59,073 bases of DNA from Thermus aquaticus (lineage in GTDB: Bacteria; Deinococcota; Deinococci; Deinococcales; Thermaceae). Location: NCBI RefSeq assembly GCF_001280255.1, contig NZ_LHCI01000106.1:2013832-2072904 (forward strand), given 5' to 3'. The position numbers and the translations under genes were made by a program. Positions 30,781 through 40,809 of the stretch are shown one piece after another; positions within the stretch are counted from its first letter, which is position 1; each line of letters opens with the position of its first letter. The notes below the pieces were generated by a model. That model was not told where the DNA came from. It was given only the letters and a program-made list of their open reading frames with translations, and did not search any database.

Positions 30781-31764
30781 ATGAAAAGCCCCGTTCGCGT
30801 GGCGGTAACCGGCGCCGCAGGCCAGATCGGCTACAGCCTCCTCTTCCGCATCGCCGCGGGAGAGATGCTGGGCAAGGACCAGCCCATCATCCTGCAGCTT
30901 CTGGAAATCCCCCAGGCCATGAGAGCCCTGGAGGGCGTGGTCATGGAGCTGGAGGACTGCGCCTTTCCCCTCCTGGCCGGCCTCGAGGCCAGCGACGACC
31001 CCAAGGTGGCCTTCAAGGACGCCGACTACGCCCTCCTGGTGGGGGCGGCCCCCAGGAAGGCGGGCATGGAGAGGCGGGACCTCCTGGAGCTGAACGGCAG
31101 GATCTTCGCCGAGCAGGGCCGGGCCCTGGCGGAGGTGGCCAAGAAGGACGTGAAGGTGCTGGTGGTGGGCAACCCCGCCAACACCAACGCCCTCATCGCC
31201 TACAAGAACGCCCCCGGCCTCAACCCCAGGAACTTCACCGCCATGACCCGCCTGGACCACAATCGGGCCAAGGCCCAGCTCAGCAAGAAGACCGGGGTGA
31301 GCGTGGACCGGATCCGCCGGATCACCGTCTGGGGCAACCACTCCTCCACCATGTTCCCCGACCTCTTCCACGCCGAGGTGGACGGGCGGCCCGCTCTGGA
31401 GCTGGTGGACATGAAGTGGTACGAGGAGGTCTTCATCCCCACCGTGGCCCAGAGGGGGGCGGCCATCATCCAGGCCCGGGGGGCCTCCTCCGCCGCCAGC
31501 GCCGCCAACGCCGCCATTGAGCACATCCGCGACTGGGCCCTGGGCACCCCCGAGGGGGACTTTGTCTCCATGGCCGTCCCCTCCCAGGGGGAGTACGGCA
31601 TCCCCGAGGAGATCGTCTACTCCTTCCCCGTGACCGCCAAGGACGGGGTCTACCGGATCGTGGAGGGCCTAGAGATCAACGAGTTCGCCCGAAAGCGCAT
31701 GGAGATCACCGCCCAGGAGCTTCTGGACGAGATGGCCCAGGTGAAGGCCCTGGGGCTGATCTGA
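30781..31764 (+). CDS. mdh: Malate dehydrogenase
   Basis: The 327-residue NAD-dependent enzyme interconverts malate and oxaloacetate. It has the N-terminal dinucleotide motif [12 protein letters not shown], the substrate-loop region [15 protein letters not shown] (its arginines bind substrate), the [14 protein letters not shown] helix, and the catalytic histidine in [10 protein letters not shown]. This is the cytosolic/Thermus-type MDH, which matches the well-studied T. thermophilus enzyme in length. ATG 30781 with AGGAGGT is chosen over the GTG at 30754. A repeated hairpin terminates it. Confidence 0.97.
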   Translation: MKSPVRVAVTGAAGQIGYSLLFRIAAGEMLGKDQPIILQLLEIPQAMRALEGVVMELEDCAFPLLAGLEASDDPKVAFKDADYALLVGAAPRKAGMERRDLLELNGRIFAEQGRALAEVAKKDVKVLVVGNPANTNALIAYKNAPGLNPRNFTAMTRLDHNRAKAQLSKKTGVSVDRIRRITVWGNHSSTMFPDLFHAEVDGRPALELVDMKWYEEVFIPTVAQRGAAIIQARGASSAASAANAAIEHIRDWALGTPEGDFVSMAVPSQGEYGIPEEIVYSFPVTAKDGVYRIVEGLEINEFARKRMEITAQELLDEMAQVKALGLI

Positions 31765-31769
31765 TACCA

Positions 31770-31797
31770 CCCCATGCTGGCCCAAGCCAGCATGGGG
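31770..31797 (+). terminator. Hairpin after mdh, copy of the dsbA-side hairpin
   Basis: Arms CCCCATGCTGG and CCAGCATGGGG with loop CCCAAG, directly after the stop. The stem, loop and about 10 flanking bases are identical to the reverse complement at 512-539. The tail (AAAAGGGCGTACCGGG) resembles that of the 35937 repeat. Confidence 0.8.
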
Positions 31798-31823
31798 GCT
31801 CCCAAAAGGGCGTACCGGGACTA

Positions 31824-31865
31824 TTAGGGTCCAAGGTTAGGGTCCAAGGTCGGGCTCTGGACCCT
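31824..31865 (-). repeat. 13-bp tandem repeat and hairpin
   Basis: TTAGGGTCCAAGG occurs twice in tandem (31824-31836, 31837-31849). AGGGTCCA (31839-31846) also pairs with TGGACCCT (31858-31865), making a stem just downstream of the broken phosphoribosyltransferase gene on the minus strand; it is probably that gene's former terminator. Confidence 0.6.
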
Positions 31866-31877
31866 TAGCCCTGGCCT

Positions 31878-32197
31878 TTAGGCTTTTCCCCACACCTCCA
31901 CCGCCCAGGCGGTGCGCCCCGAGTCCCAGACGTCGTCCACCACCAAAACCCGCTTGCCGAAGAGGAGGGGGTCCGGGGGAACGGCAAAAAGACCGGCTCG
32001 GGCAGGGTTTCCTCGCCCTCGTAGAACATGACCGCCGCCGTCAGGATGTCCCGGACCGAGAGGGCCAGGAGGGCCGTGGGGATGAGGCCGCCCCGGGCGA
32101 TACCCAGAATGAGGTCAAACTCCTCCTCCCGAAGGGCCTCCGCCAGGCGGCGGGCCAAAGCGAGAAGGCCCTCCCAGGAAAGGTGAAGGCGCTCTAT
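31878..32197 (-). pseudogene. Phosphoribosyltransferase, frameshifted
   Basis: The first frame reads ERLHLSWEGLLALARRLAEA and then FDLILGIARGGLIPTALLAL, typical of PRPP-binding phosphoribosyltransferases. The PRPP loop is in another frame: after EPVF the expected FAVPPDPLLFGKRVLVVDDV and WDSGRTA appear only if one base is added at a run of five T (about 31996-32000). In the frame as given the tail is nonsense-like (RTPSSSASGFWWWTT). The natural start position, overlapping the lysC stop, reads ATA rather than ATG, so there may be two lesions. It is downstream of lysC. A sequencing error or programmed slippage at the T-run cannot be excluded. Confidence 0.75.
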
Positions 32198-32682
32198 CAG
32201 GCCTTGTCCAGCTCAAAGGCCTGGTGCACGGCCCTCAGGGCGGCCTCGGCGTACTGGGCCGGGATGATGACGGAGATGCGCACCTCGCTGGTGGCGATCA
32301 TCTCAATGTTGGCCCCGGTGGAGGCCACCGCCTGGAACATCTTGGCGGGGATCTCCGGGGCCGAGGCCAGGCCCACGCCCACGATGGACACCTTGGCGAT
32401 GTCCGGCCTGAGGAGGGCCTCCCCCCCGATCTCCGCCAAAACGGGCTCCAGGGCCTCGAGGGCCTCCTGGGCGAAGTCCTTCTTGACCGTGAAGGCCATC
32501 TGCTGCCGGGAAGGGTCGTGGCCGGGCACCCCCTGGATGATCATGTCCACGGCGATGCCCCTGTCGGCCAGGGCCTGGAAGACCTTGGCGGCGATACCGG
32601 GCTGGTCGGGTATGCCGATGAGGCCGATCTGGGCGTGGTCCAGGTCCAAAGCCGCCCCCGTCACCGTCTTGCCCATCTCCAT
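32197..32682 (-). CDS. Aspartate kinase, beta subunit (in-frame internal start)
   Basis: An ATG at 32682 in the lysC frame is preceded by AGGAGGTAAGT, an almost perfect SD with good spacing. It gives a 161-residue protein starting MEMGKTVTG and consisting only of the two ACT domains. In Thermus and Bacillus this in-frame product is known to form the beta subunit of an alpha2-beta2 aspartokinase that responds to threonine. The SD inside the coding frame is direct sequence evidence. Confidence 0.85.
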   Translation of the reverse strand: MEMGKTVTGAALDLDHAQIGLIGIPDQPGIAAKVFQALADRGIAVDMIIQGVPGHDPSRQQMAFTVKKDFAQEALEALEPVLAEIGGEALLRPDIAKVSIVGVGLASAPEIPAKMFQAVASTGANIEMIATSEVRISVIIPAQYAEAALRAVHQAFELDKA

Positions 32683-33414
32683 ACTTACCTCCTTCACCAG
32701 GGTACCGGGGTTGTAGGAGAAGCTACTGCGCACGTGCAGGACCACCCCGTAGCGCTTGGCGTAGTAGACCGCCCTGGGGTGGAGAACCCTGGCCCCCAAA
32801 GCCGCCATCTCCAGCATCTGGTCGTAGCCGATGACCTCTAGCTTCCTAGCCTCGGGGATCAGGTGGGGGTCGGTGGTGTAGACCCCCTCCGTGTCCGTGT
32901 AGATCTCGCACTCCTTGGCCCCCAAGGCGGCGGCGATGGCCACCGCGGTGGTGTCGGACCCGCCCCGGCCCAAGGTGGTGATCTCCCCCTCCTCCGTGGT
33001 GCCCATGAAGCCAGCGATGACCGCCACGTACCCCTCGTCCAGGGCCTTCACGATCCGGCTCGGGTCCACCTCTAAAATCCTGGCGTCCCCGTAGCGCCCG
33101 TCGGTCTTGATGCCGATCTGGTGCTGGACAAACCCTTTGGCGGGAATGCCCATGGCCCATAGCTGCATGGAAAGAAGGGCCACGGAGACCTGCTCCCCCG
33201 TGGTGGTGAGGAGGTCCAACTCCCGAAAAGGCGGTCTCGGGTTCACCCGCTTGGCCAAAGCGATCAGCTCGTCGGTGGTGTGCCCCATGGCCGAGACCAC
33301 CACCGCCAGCCTGTGCCCCTTTTCCCGGTAGTGGGCGATGCGCTGGGCCACCTTGTGGATGCGCTCCAGGTCACCCACGGAGGTGCCGCCGTACTTTTGA
33401 ACCACCAGGGCCAC
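32197..33414 (-). CDS. lysC: Aspartate kinase, alpha subunit
   Basis: The 405-residue enzyme phosphorylates aspartate, the first step towards threonine and methionine (Thermus makes lysine by another route). The kinase domain has VQKYGGTSVGDLERI, TTLGRGGSDTTAVAIA and YTDTEGVYTTDP. Two ACT domains follow, starting IGLIGIPDQPGIAAKVFQAL and KVSIVGVGLASAPEIPAKMF. The GTG start has GGAAGGAGGG upstream. The same frame encodes the separate beta subunit from an internal ATG at 32682, as shown for Thermus askAB. Divergent from rsmC. Confidence 0.95.
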   Translation of the reverse strand: MALVVQKYGGTSVGDLERIHKVAQRIAHYREKGHRLAVVVSAMGHTTDELIALAKRVNPRPPFRELDLLTTTGEQVSVALLSMQLWAMGIPAKGFVQHQIGIKTDGRYGDARILEVDPSRIVKALDEGYVAVIAGFMGTTEEGEITTLGRGGSDTTAVAIAAALGAKECEIYTDTEGVYTTDPHLIPEARKLEVIGYDQMLEMAALGARVLHPRAVYYAKRYGVVLHVRSSFSYNPGTLVKEVSMEMGKTVTGAALDLDHAQIGLIGIPDQPGIAAKVFQALADRGIAVDMIIQGVPGHDPSRQQMAFTVKKDFAQEALEALEPVLAEIGGEALLRPDIAKVSIVGVGLASAPEIPAKMFQAVASTGANIEMIATSEVRISVIIPAQYAEAALRAVHQAFELDKA

Positions 33415-33464
33415 GTTCCCTCCTTCCCGCCCCCCGGGCGGTTTGAAGAGGCATCTTAGCCCAT

Positions 33465-33493
33465 TTGCCCTTCCTCGCCAAGGGGCGTATTCT
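33465..33493 (+). promoter_or_regulatory. Promoter for rsmC-sigA
   Basis: TTGCCC (33465-33470), 17 bases, TATTCT (33488-33493), then 8 bases to GTG 33502. This is the clearest two-box promoter in the window; the transcript would start at or next to the start codon. Confidence 0.75.
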
Positions 33494-33501
33494 GGGAAGG
33501 C

Positions 33502-34622
33502 GTGGGCCTTAGCCTAGCCGAGTACCACCGCCTCACCCCCCTGCCCTACCCCGGGGGGGTGCTCTACGTGAAGCCCGGGGCCCGGGGCTACCGGGACCCG
33601 GTCTACGAGCTATTGCAAAGGCACGTGGCCCCCTACGGCGGGAGGGCTTTAGACCTGAACCCGGGGGTGGGCTGGGGAAGCCTGCCCCTGGAAGGCCTGA
33701 TGGAGGTGGAGCGCCTGGAGACCTCCCGGGCCGCCTTCCGCTGCTTGGAGCGAAGCGGGTTGCGCGCCCGCCTGGCCCCCCCCTGGGAGGCGGAGGAAGG
33801 GGCCTATGACCTGGTGGTCCTGGCCCTGCCGGCGGGCCGGGGCTCCCAGTACGTGGCCCTAAGCCTCCTGGCCGCCGCCCGGGCCCTGAGGCCTTTGGGC
33901 CGGGTCTATCTGGCGGGGGACAAGAACAAGGGCTTTGAGCGCTACTTCAGGGAGGCCAAGGCCCTCCTGGGCTACGGGGAGGTGGTGGCCCGGGAAGGCG
34001 CCTACCGGGTGGCCCTCCTGGAGAAGGAGAAGGCCCCTCCCCCCCCTCCCCCCCTGTGGCAGAGCTTCCAGGCCCGGATCCTGGGCCAGGCCTACACCTT
34101 TTACCACCTCCCCGGGGTCTTCTCCGCCGGGCGGGTGGACAAGGCCTCCCTCCTCCTTCTGGAGGCCCTGGTTACGGCGGTCCCCTCCCTAAAGGGCAGG
34201 CGGGTCCTGGACCTGGGGGCCGGGTACGGGGCCCTCACCCTGCCCCTGGCCCGCCTGGGGGCCGAGGTGACGGCGGTGGAGGACGACCTGGTCTCGGTGC
34301 TCTCCTTGAGGCGGAGCCTGGAGGAGAACGGCCTCGAGGCCCGGGCCCTTCACTCGGACGTGGACGAGGCCTTGACGCCGGAGGAGCGATTTGACATCAT
34401 AGTTACGAACCCCCCCTTTCACGTGGGGGGCGCGGTCATCTTAGATGTGGCCCAGGCCTTCGTGGAAACGGCGGCGGCTCGGCTGAAGCCGGGCGGTGGG
34501 TTTTTCCTGGTGGCTAACCCCTTTCTCAAGTACGAGAGCCTGCTGGAGGCGCGCTTCGGCAACTTCAAGACCCTCTTGGTGAGGGAGTACAAGGTGCTTT
34601 TCGCCAAGAAGGAGGGAGGACG

Positions 34623-34626
<4 letters not shown>
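33502..34626 (+). CDS. rsmC: 16S rRNA (guanine-N2) methyltransferase, RsmC type
   Basis: The 374-residue protein has two Rossmann domains, as in RsmC. The N-terminal one is degenerate ([17 protein letters not shown]). The active C-terminal one has motif [17 protein letters not shown] and the catalytic NPPFHVG ([14 protein letters not shown]), followed by [18 protein letters not shown]. RsmC makes m2G1207 of 16S rRNA; T. thermophilus is known to have this enzyme. GTG start, leaderless. Its last codons overlap sigA (TTGA), so sigA is translationally coupled to it. Confidence 0.9.
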
Positions 34627-35936
<1,310 letters not shown>

Positions 35937-35939
<3 letters not shown>

Positions 35940-36039
35940 GTGGCCACCCATCGCTTTTTCAACACGGAAAGCCTTCCCTAAGGCTCCGGTACGTCCTTTT
36001 GGGGCCCCCGCCGTGGCTCTTGCCACGGCGGGGCACTTA
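35937..36039 (-). repeat. 103-bp hairpin repeat between convergent genes (copy 3, divergent)
   Basis: It starts with the sigA TAA and ends with the TTA that is the stop of the 2H phosphoesterase, the same length and end bases (TAAGTG / CACTTA) as copies 1 and 2. On the minus strand: a stem of GCCGTGGC and GCCACGGC, GGGGGCCCC, AAAAGGACGTACCGG, and a variable second half. The middle differs from copies 1 and 2 but its tail resembles the mdh terminator. Confidence 0.75.
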
Positions 36040-36531
36040 GCCGAGGGGAAAGCGGGCCACCTCCAGGAACCCCCCTTCGTCCTGGCTCCTGACCAGGGCC
36101 ACCTCCTTCACCAGAAAAGACCGGCGCGGGGGCGGGGGGAGGCTTTGGGCCAGGTCCCTCGCCGCCTCCTCGGAAAGCCCCAGGGCCAGGGTGAGGTGGG
36201 GGATGTAGCTGGGGCCCTCAATCTCCTTAAGGGGCGGGGCCAGGGCCTCGAGGGCCTGGTAAAGCCCCTGGAAGGGCCTCCCTCCGTAGGCCCTCAGGTA
36301 AACCACCCCCTGGGGGAAGTACCCCCACCTCCCAAGGCGCACCCGGAAAGGAGCCTGGCCCCGGAGGAGGCCCAGGAGGGCCAGCTTCAAGGCCTCCTCT
36401 TCATAAGGCCAGTCAAAGGGCTGGCGCAGGTTCATGTGAGGCGGGCCAAAGCCCCGCACCCCACGAGCCGCCTGCAGGCCCTCCATAAAAGCCCGGAGGT
36501 CCTCGGGCGGCCAGACCAGGACCCCGTACAC
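36037..36531 (-). CDS. 2H phosphoesterase (2'-5' RNA ligase-like)
   Basis: The 164-residue protein has the LigT/2H layout: a first motif PHMNLRQPF (HxN instead of the usual HxT/S) near residue 32 and a second, PHLTLAL, near residue 129, with two related halves around them. Members act on 2',3'-cyclic or 2'-5' phosphodiester bonds in RNA; the real substrate is usually unknown. GTG start 6 bases after TATACT, so leaderless. It follows the amidohydrolase gene by 17 bases. The first motif's altered residue makes reduced activity possible. Confidence 0.8.
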   Translation of the reverse strand: MYGVLVWPPEDLRAFMEGLQAARGVRGFGPPHMNLRQPFDWPYEEEALKLALLGLLRGQAPFRVRLGRWGYFPQGVVYLRAYGGRPFQGLYQALEALAPPLKEIEGPSYIPHLTLALGLSEEAARDLAQSLPPPPRRSFLVKEVALVRSQDEGGFLEVARFPLG

Positions 36532-36537
36532 AAGGGC

Positions 36538-36543
36538 AGTATA
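36538..36543 (-). promoter_or_regulatory. -10 box for the 2H phosphoesterase gene
   Basis: TATACT on the minus strand, exactly 6 bases before GTG 36531, just after the amidohydrolase stop. Confidence 0.6.
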
Positions 36544-36548
36544 CCCCC

Positions 36549-37922
36549 CTAAAAGAGCTCCAGATTCCCCCGGTAGACCCGGCCCACGGGCCTACCCCCC
36601 TCCCACAGGGTGAGGTCCGCCCGCATCCCCGCCTGGAGCCTTCCGTAGTCCGCCCAGCCCGCCGCCTGCGCCGCCCCCAGGGTGTGGCCCAGGAGGACCT
36701 CCTCCGGGGAAAGGCTCTCCTCCGGGGTGAGGGGGTGGCGGGTGGCCGCCTCCTGGTTGAGGGCGTACTGGGGCGGGGCCACGGGGGCGTCGGAACCCAA
36801 AGCCAGGGGCAGGCCCGTGGCCAAGAGGCTCCGGAAGCGGAAGGCCTCCCGGGCGGGAAGGCCAAAGGTCCGCACCAGGTGCTGGTCCTCCAAAAGGTGA
36901 AGGGGCTGGAGGGAAAGGGCCAGGGGCAGGCCGGAAAACAGGGGAAGGGCCTCGTCCCGCACGTGCTGGACGTGCTCCATTCGCAGGCGGAGGCCCTTTT
37001 CCCGGGCCAGAGGGGCCAGGCGGTGGAAGACCTCCAGGACCCCCTCCACCGCCCGGGTGCCGATGGCGTGGACGGCCAGGGTGAACCCCGCTCTAAGGGC
37101 GGCCTCCCCTTCTTCCAGGATGGCCTCCAGGGAGTCCAGGGGCATGCCGGTGGAGCCGTCCGGGTAGGGCGTGTGCATCCAGGCGGTGCGGCTTCCCAAA
37201 GCCCCGTCGGCGAAGAACTTGACCCCGGCCAGGTGGAGGTCCCCCTGCCAGCCCGGGGTCCGCCCCCGCCAGGTGCCCCGGGGAAGGGCCCACCAGAGCC
37301 TCACCGGAAGCTCCAGCCCCAAAGCCCAGTCCAGGGCCTCAGGAGGCTCGTAGCCCATGGCGTGGACCGCGGTGTACCCCCGCCTGGCGAAGTCCCTAAG
37401 GCCCCGCTCCAGGTCCTCGGGGGAGGGTGGGGGAAGGTGAGGGACAACCAGTTCTTGCGCCCTTTCCAGGAGGACGTAGGGAACGCCATCCTCACCCCGG
37501 AGGAAGGCCCCGCCCTCCGGGGGCGCGGTTTCTGCGGTAAGCCCCGCCCTTTCCGCCGCCAGGCGGTTGATCCAGGCGGAATGGTAGTCCCGGCTGCGGA
37601 AGAAGACGGGGTTTTCCGGGGCCGCCCGGTCCAGGAGGCCTGGGGGCGGGGGCTTGGGGAAGAGGAAGCCCTGGCCCTCGAGCCAAGCCCCCCGGGGCAG
37701 GGCCTTGGCCCTTTCCGCCGCCTTCAGGGCCACCTCCTCCGGGTCCTTCAGGCCCGAGAGGTCCAGGCCCCGAAGGGCCATGCCCCAGTAGAGGGGGTGG
37801 GCGTGGGCGTCCTGCAGGCCCGGGGTGATGGCCTCAAAGCGCCGCCCCCGCCCTCCCTCCTCCACCCGGGCCAGGCGCTCCCCCTCCACCAGGAGGCTCC
37901 TCCTGCCGTCCGTGAGCCACAT
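36549..37922 (-). CDS. Amidohydrolase 3 family enzyme (YtcJ-like)
   Basis: The 457-residue metal-dependent hydrolase shows a short N-terminal composite beta domain, the metal motif PGLQDAHAHPL, the long insertion region with FFRSRDYHSAWINRLA, AGVKFFADGALGSRTA, the metal histidine AVHAIGTRAVEGV, and LGSDAPVAPP, followed by a C-terminal MRADLTLW strand. YtcJ-like enzymes hydrolyse amide or formyl bonds of unknown natural substrates. I chose ATG 37922 (MWLTDGRRSLL), 6 bases after TACACT; longer frames give unlikely tails. Probably cotranscribed with the 2H gene. Confidence 0.85.
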   Translation of the reverse strand: MWLTDGRRSLLVEGERLARVEEGGRGRRFEAITPGLQDAHAHPLYWGMALRGLDLSGLKDPEEVALKAAERAKALPRGAWLEGQGFLFPKPPPPGLLDRAAPENPVFFRSRDYHSAWINRLAAERAGLTAETAPPEGGAFLRGEDGVPYVLLERAQELVVPHLPPPSPEDLERGLRDFARRGYTAVHAMGYEPPEALDWALGLELPVRLWWALPRGTWRGRTPGWQGDLHLAGVKFFADGALGSRTAWMHTPYPDGSTGMPLDSLEAILEEGEAALRAGFTLAVHAIGTRAVEGVLEVFHRLAPLAREKGLRLRMEHVQHVRDEALPLFSGLPLALSLQPLHLLEDQHLVRTFGLPAREAFRFRSLLATGLPLALGSDAPVAPPQYALNQEAATRHPLTPEESLSPEEVLLGHTLGAAQAAGWADYGRLQAGMRADLTLWEGGRPVGRVYRGNLELF

Positions 37923-37928
37923 GGACCC

Positions 37929-37934
37929 AGTGTA
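37929..37934 (-). promoter_or_regulatory. -10 box for the amidohydrolase gene
   Basis: TACACT on the minus strand, 6 bases before ATG 37922; it decides the start. Confidence 0.5.
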
Positions 37935-37976
37935 CCGGGACATCCCACGGCTTCTTCCACCTCTTTGTCTTAAGCA

Positions 37977-38004
37977 CCCCGCCGTGGCAAGAGCCAAGGC
38001 GGGG
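37977..38004. other. Solo hairpin of the repeat family in a divergent promoter region
   Basis: CCCCGCCGTGGC, loop AAGA, GCCAAGGCGGGG (one mismatch) is almost the same stem as in the 35937-36039 repeat, 2 kb away, preceded by TAAGCA. Here it lies between the divergent amidohydrolase and Nudix genes, so it is not a 3'-end terminator for either; it may insulate one promoter from the other. Confidence 0.65.
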
Positions 38005-38025
38005 TAACCAGCCCCGCCTTTCCCG

Positions 38026-38031
38026 TAACAT
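38026..38031 (+). promoter_or_regulatory. -10 box for the Nudix gene
   Basis: TAACAT, 6 bases before GTG 38038; leaderless pattern. Confidence 0.5.
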
Positions 38032-38037
38032 GGGCTT

Positions 38038-38526
38038 GTGGAGCGCACCTACCTCTACCGGGGCCGCATCCTGAACCTGGCCCTCGAGGGCCGCTACGAG
38101 ATCGTGGAGCACAAGCCCGCCGTGGCCGTCATCGCCCTCAAGGAGGGCAAGATGCTCTTCGTGCGCCAGATGCGCCCCGCCGTCGGCCTCGCCCCCTTGG
38201 AGATTCCCGCCGGGCTCATAGAGCCGGGCGAGGACCCCCTCGAGGCCGCCCGAAGGGAGCTGGCCGAGGAAACGGGGCTAAAGGGAGACCTCACCTACCT
38301 CTTCAGCTACTACGTCTCCCCCGGCTTCACCGACGAGAAGACCCACGTCTTCCTGGCGGAAAACCTGGAAGAATCCCAAGCCACCCCCGACGAGGACGAG
38401 GCCATAGAAGTGGTCTGGATGCCCCCCGAGGAGGCCCTTTTCCGGCACCGGCGGGGCGAGCTGGGGTTCTCGGCCACGGGGGTCGTGGGGGGCCTCTACT
38501 ACCATGCTTTTCTCCGAGGTCGCTGA
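38038..38526 (+). CDS. Nudix hydrolase, ADP-ribose pyrophosphatase type
   Basis: The 162-residue protein has the full Nudix box from GLIEPGEDP through AARRELAEETGL (GX5EX7REUXEEXGU). Upstream are KMLFVRQMRPAVGLAPLEIP, typical of ADP-ribose pyrophosphatases, and later the acidic PDEDEAIEVVW region. It would hydrolyse ADP-ribose to AMP and ribose-5-phosphate. T. thermophilus has a close, structurally studied ADPRase, which this matches by pattern recall. Its stop region overlaps ribF by 23 bases. Confidence 0.9.
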   Translation: MERTYLYRGRILNLALEGRYEIVEHKPAVAVIALKEGKMLFVRQMRPAVGLAPLEIPAGLIEPGEDPLEAARRELAEETGLKGDLTYLFSYYVSPGFTDEKTHVFLAENLEESQATPDEDEAIEVVWMPPEEALFRHRRGELGFSATGVVGGLYYHAFLRGR

Positions 38527-39388
38527 CGTCCCCAAGGGGCCCAAGGTGGTGGCCGTGGGCTCCTTTGACGGGGTGCACTTGGGCCACCAGCACCTCCTGC
38601 GCCAGGCCCTCTCCGAGGCCAAGGCCCGCCGCCTGCCCCTTCTCGTCTACACCTTTGACCCCCCCACCAAGGTCTTCACCCGGGGGGAGGGGTTTTTGAT
38701 GGACCTGGAGGAGAAGGTGGAGGCCCTGAGGTCTTTGGGGGTGGAGCTGATCCTGGCGGTCCCCTTCAACGAGACCTTCGCCCAAAGGAGCGCCGAGGCC
38801 TTTCTGGAGGACCTTAGGGCCCTGGAGGCCGAGGCCATCTACGTGGGCGAGGACTTCCGCTTCGGCCAGGGGCGGGCCGGGACGCCGGAAGGCCTAAAGA
38901 AGGTGGCCCCGGTGCGCCTCATCCCCCTCTTGGAGCTCGGGGGGGAGCCGGTGAAAAGCAGCCGCATCCGGGACCTCCTCAAGGCGGGCCAGGTGGAGGA
39001 GGCCCGGCACCTTTTGGGAAGGCCCTACAGCGCCTACGGGGTGGTGGTGGAGGGGGACCGGATGGGGCGGAAGCTGGGCTTTCCCACCGCCAACCTGGCC
39101 GTTCACCCCCTGAAGGTCCTCCCCCCTGGAGTCTATGCGGTGGAGGCAGAAGGGGCCTTCGGGCGGTACAAGGGCGTGGCCAACGTGGGCTTTCGGCCCA
39201 CCTTGGGCGGCGAGGAAAGGCGGCTTGAGGTCCACCTCCTGGGCTTTCTGGGGGAGCTCTACGGGGAGGAGGTGCGGGTGCGCTTCCTGAAGAGGCTACG
39301 GGAAGAAAGGCGCTTCCCCTCCCTGGAGGGCCTGAAGGCCCAGATCGCCCAGGACGTGGCCGAGGCCAGGCGGTACTTCGGGCTTTAG
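38504..39388 (+). CDS. ribF: Bifunctional riboflavin kinase/FAD synthetase
   Basis: The 294-residue enzyme makes FMN then FAD. The N-terminal adenylyltransferase domain has [18 protein letters not shown] (GxHxGH-type) and a later [13 protein letters not shown]. The C-terminal kinase domain has [15 protein letters not shown] (the PTAN motif that binds Mg-ATP) and [10 protein letters not shown]. Standard length. The start lies inside the Nudix gene (23-base overlap), giving a Nudix-ribF unit. Its end overlaps the convergent gcvPB stop by a few bases. Confidence 0.95.
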   Translation: MLFSEVADVPKGPKVVAVGSFDGVHLGHQHLLRQALSEAKARRLPLLVYTFDPPTKVFTRGEGFLMDLEEKVEALRSLGVELILAVPFNETFAQRSAEAFLEDLRALEAEAIYVGEDFRFGQGRAGTPEGLKKVAPVRLIPLLELGGEPVKSSRIRDLLKAGQVEEARHLLGRPYSAYGVVVEGDRMGRKLGFPTANLAVHPLKVLPPGVYAVEAEGAFGRYKGVANVGFRPTLGGEERRLEVHLLGFLGELYGEEVRVRFLKRLREERRFPSLEGLKAQIAQDVAEARRYFGL

Positions 39389-40809
39389 GCCTCGTCAAAG
39401 TAGGTGAGCTTCGGGGTCTTGTTGGCCCTGAGCTCGTCCAGGCGGCGAACTGGGGTGGTGTAGGGGGCGTTTTCCAGCCACTCCTTGGGCTTGGCCAGAA
39501 GCTCGCCCATGGCCTCGGCGAAGGCCTCGAGGGTCTCCTTGCTCTCGGTCTCCGTGGGCTCCACCATGAGGGCCTCCTTGACGATCAGGGGGAAGTAGAC
39601 CGTGGGCGGGTGGAAGCCTAGCTCCAAAAGCCCCTTGGCGATGTCCAGGGCCCGGAAGCCCTGGGGGGGCTGGGCCACGAACTCGTGCATGGTGGGGCCG
39701 TCGTAGGGCACCCGGTAGCCCCGCTCCTTCAAAAGCTCCTTCAGGTAGCGGGCGTTGAGCACGGAAAGGGCGGCGGCCCTCTTGAGGCCAGGAAGCCCCA
39801 GGGTGCGGATGTAGGCCCAGGCCCGCACCAGGGCCAGGAAGTTCCCGTGGAAGCTCCTGACCCGCCCGATGCTCTTTGGGCGGTCAAAGGAGAGGTAGAA
39901 GCCCTCCGCCCCCCGCTCCACCGTGGGCACGGGCAGGTAGGGGGCCAGGTGGGCTTTGACCCCCACGGGGCCCGAACCCGGCCCCCCGCCCCCGTGGGGC
40001 ACGGTGAAGGTCTTGTGCAGGTTCAGGTGGACCACGTCAAAGCCCATGTCCCCGGGCCTGGCCCAGCCCATGATGGCGTTCAGGTTGGCCCCGTCGTAGT
40101 AGAGCTGGACCCCCGCCTCCTTGGCCAGGCGGGAGATCTCCAGGATCCGCCTCTCAAAGAGGCCCAGGGTGTTGGGGTTGGTCAGCATGATGGCGGCCAC
40201 GTGGGGGGAGAGCTCCCGCTTCAGGGCCTCGAGGTCCACCTCCCCGTCGGGCCCCGAGGGGACCTCCTTCACCTGGTAGCCGGCCATGCTGGCGGTGGCG
40301 GGGTTGGAGCCGTGGGCCGAGTCGGGCACCAAGACCACCCGCCTCGTCCTCCCCTCCCCCCGGTCCTCGTGGTAGGCCCGGATGATGAGGATCCCCGTGA
40401 GCTCCCCGTGGGCCCCGGCGGCGGGCTCCAGGGTGATGGCCTCCATGCCGGTGAGGGCCTTCAGGTACTCCCCCAGCTCCCACATGAGCCTCAAAGCCCC
40501 CTGGACCGTGGCCGGGTCCTGGTAGGGGTGGAGGTGGGCGAAGAGGCGGGCCGCCTCCTCGTGGAGCTTGGGGTTGTACTTCATGGTGCAGCTTCCCAAG
40601 GGGTAGAAGGTGGTGTCCACCCCCACCTGGCGGCGGGAAAGCCCGGTGTAGTGGCGCACCAGGGTGAGCTCGTCCACCTCGGGGAGGCGGGGAGGGGCCT
40701 CCCGCAAAAAGCCTTTGGGGATGAGGTCTTCCGCCTTGGGCACGGCCTTCACCAGCCTGAGGCCGCGCCGGCCTTTCCGGCTACGCTCGTAGATCAGCGG
40801 GTAGTCCAT
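39385..40809 (-). CDS. gcvPB: Glycine dehydrogenase (decarboxylating) subunit 2
   Basis: The 474-residue subunit carries the PLP lysine in [18 protein letters not shown] and the [19 protein letters not shown] region. In Thermus the P protein is split into gcvPA and gcvPB, which form an alpha2-beta2 enzyme that decarboxylates glycine and loads the aminomethyl group on lipoyl-GcvH. Last gene of gcvT-gcvH-gcvPA-gcvPB; its ATG lies 16 bases inside the end of gcvPA, so the subunits are translationally coupled. Confidence 0.96.
   Translation of the reverse strand: MDYPLIYERSRKGRRGLRLVKAVPKAEDLIPKGFLREAPPRLPEVDELTLVRHYTGLSRRQVGVDTTFYPLGSCTMKYNPKLHEEAARLFAHLHPYQDPATVQGALRLMWELGEYLKALTGMEAITLEPAAGAHGELTGILIIRAYHEDRGEGRTRRVVLVPDSAHGSNPATASMAGYQVKEVPSGPDGEVDLEALKRELSPHVAAIMLTNPNTLGLFERRILEISRLAKEAGVQLYYDGANLNAIMGWARPGDMGFDVVHLNLHKTFTVPHGGGGPGSGPVGVKAHLAPYLPVPTVERGAEGFYLSFDRPKSIGRVRSFHGNFLALVRAWAYIRTLGLPGLKRAAALSVLNARYLKELLKERGYRVPYDGPTMHEFVAQPPQGFRALDIAKGLLELGFHPPTVYFPLIVKEALMVEPTETESKETLEAFAEAMGELLAKPKEWLENAPYTTPVRRLDELRANKTPKLTYFDEA

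Noticed and set aside
37922-38048. Longer amidohydrolase start at 38048
   Set aside because: The extension would cross the promoter, the repeat-family hairpin and the divergent Nudix start, and shows no protein-like pattern.
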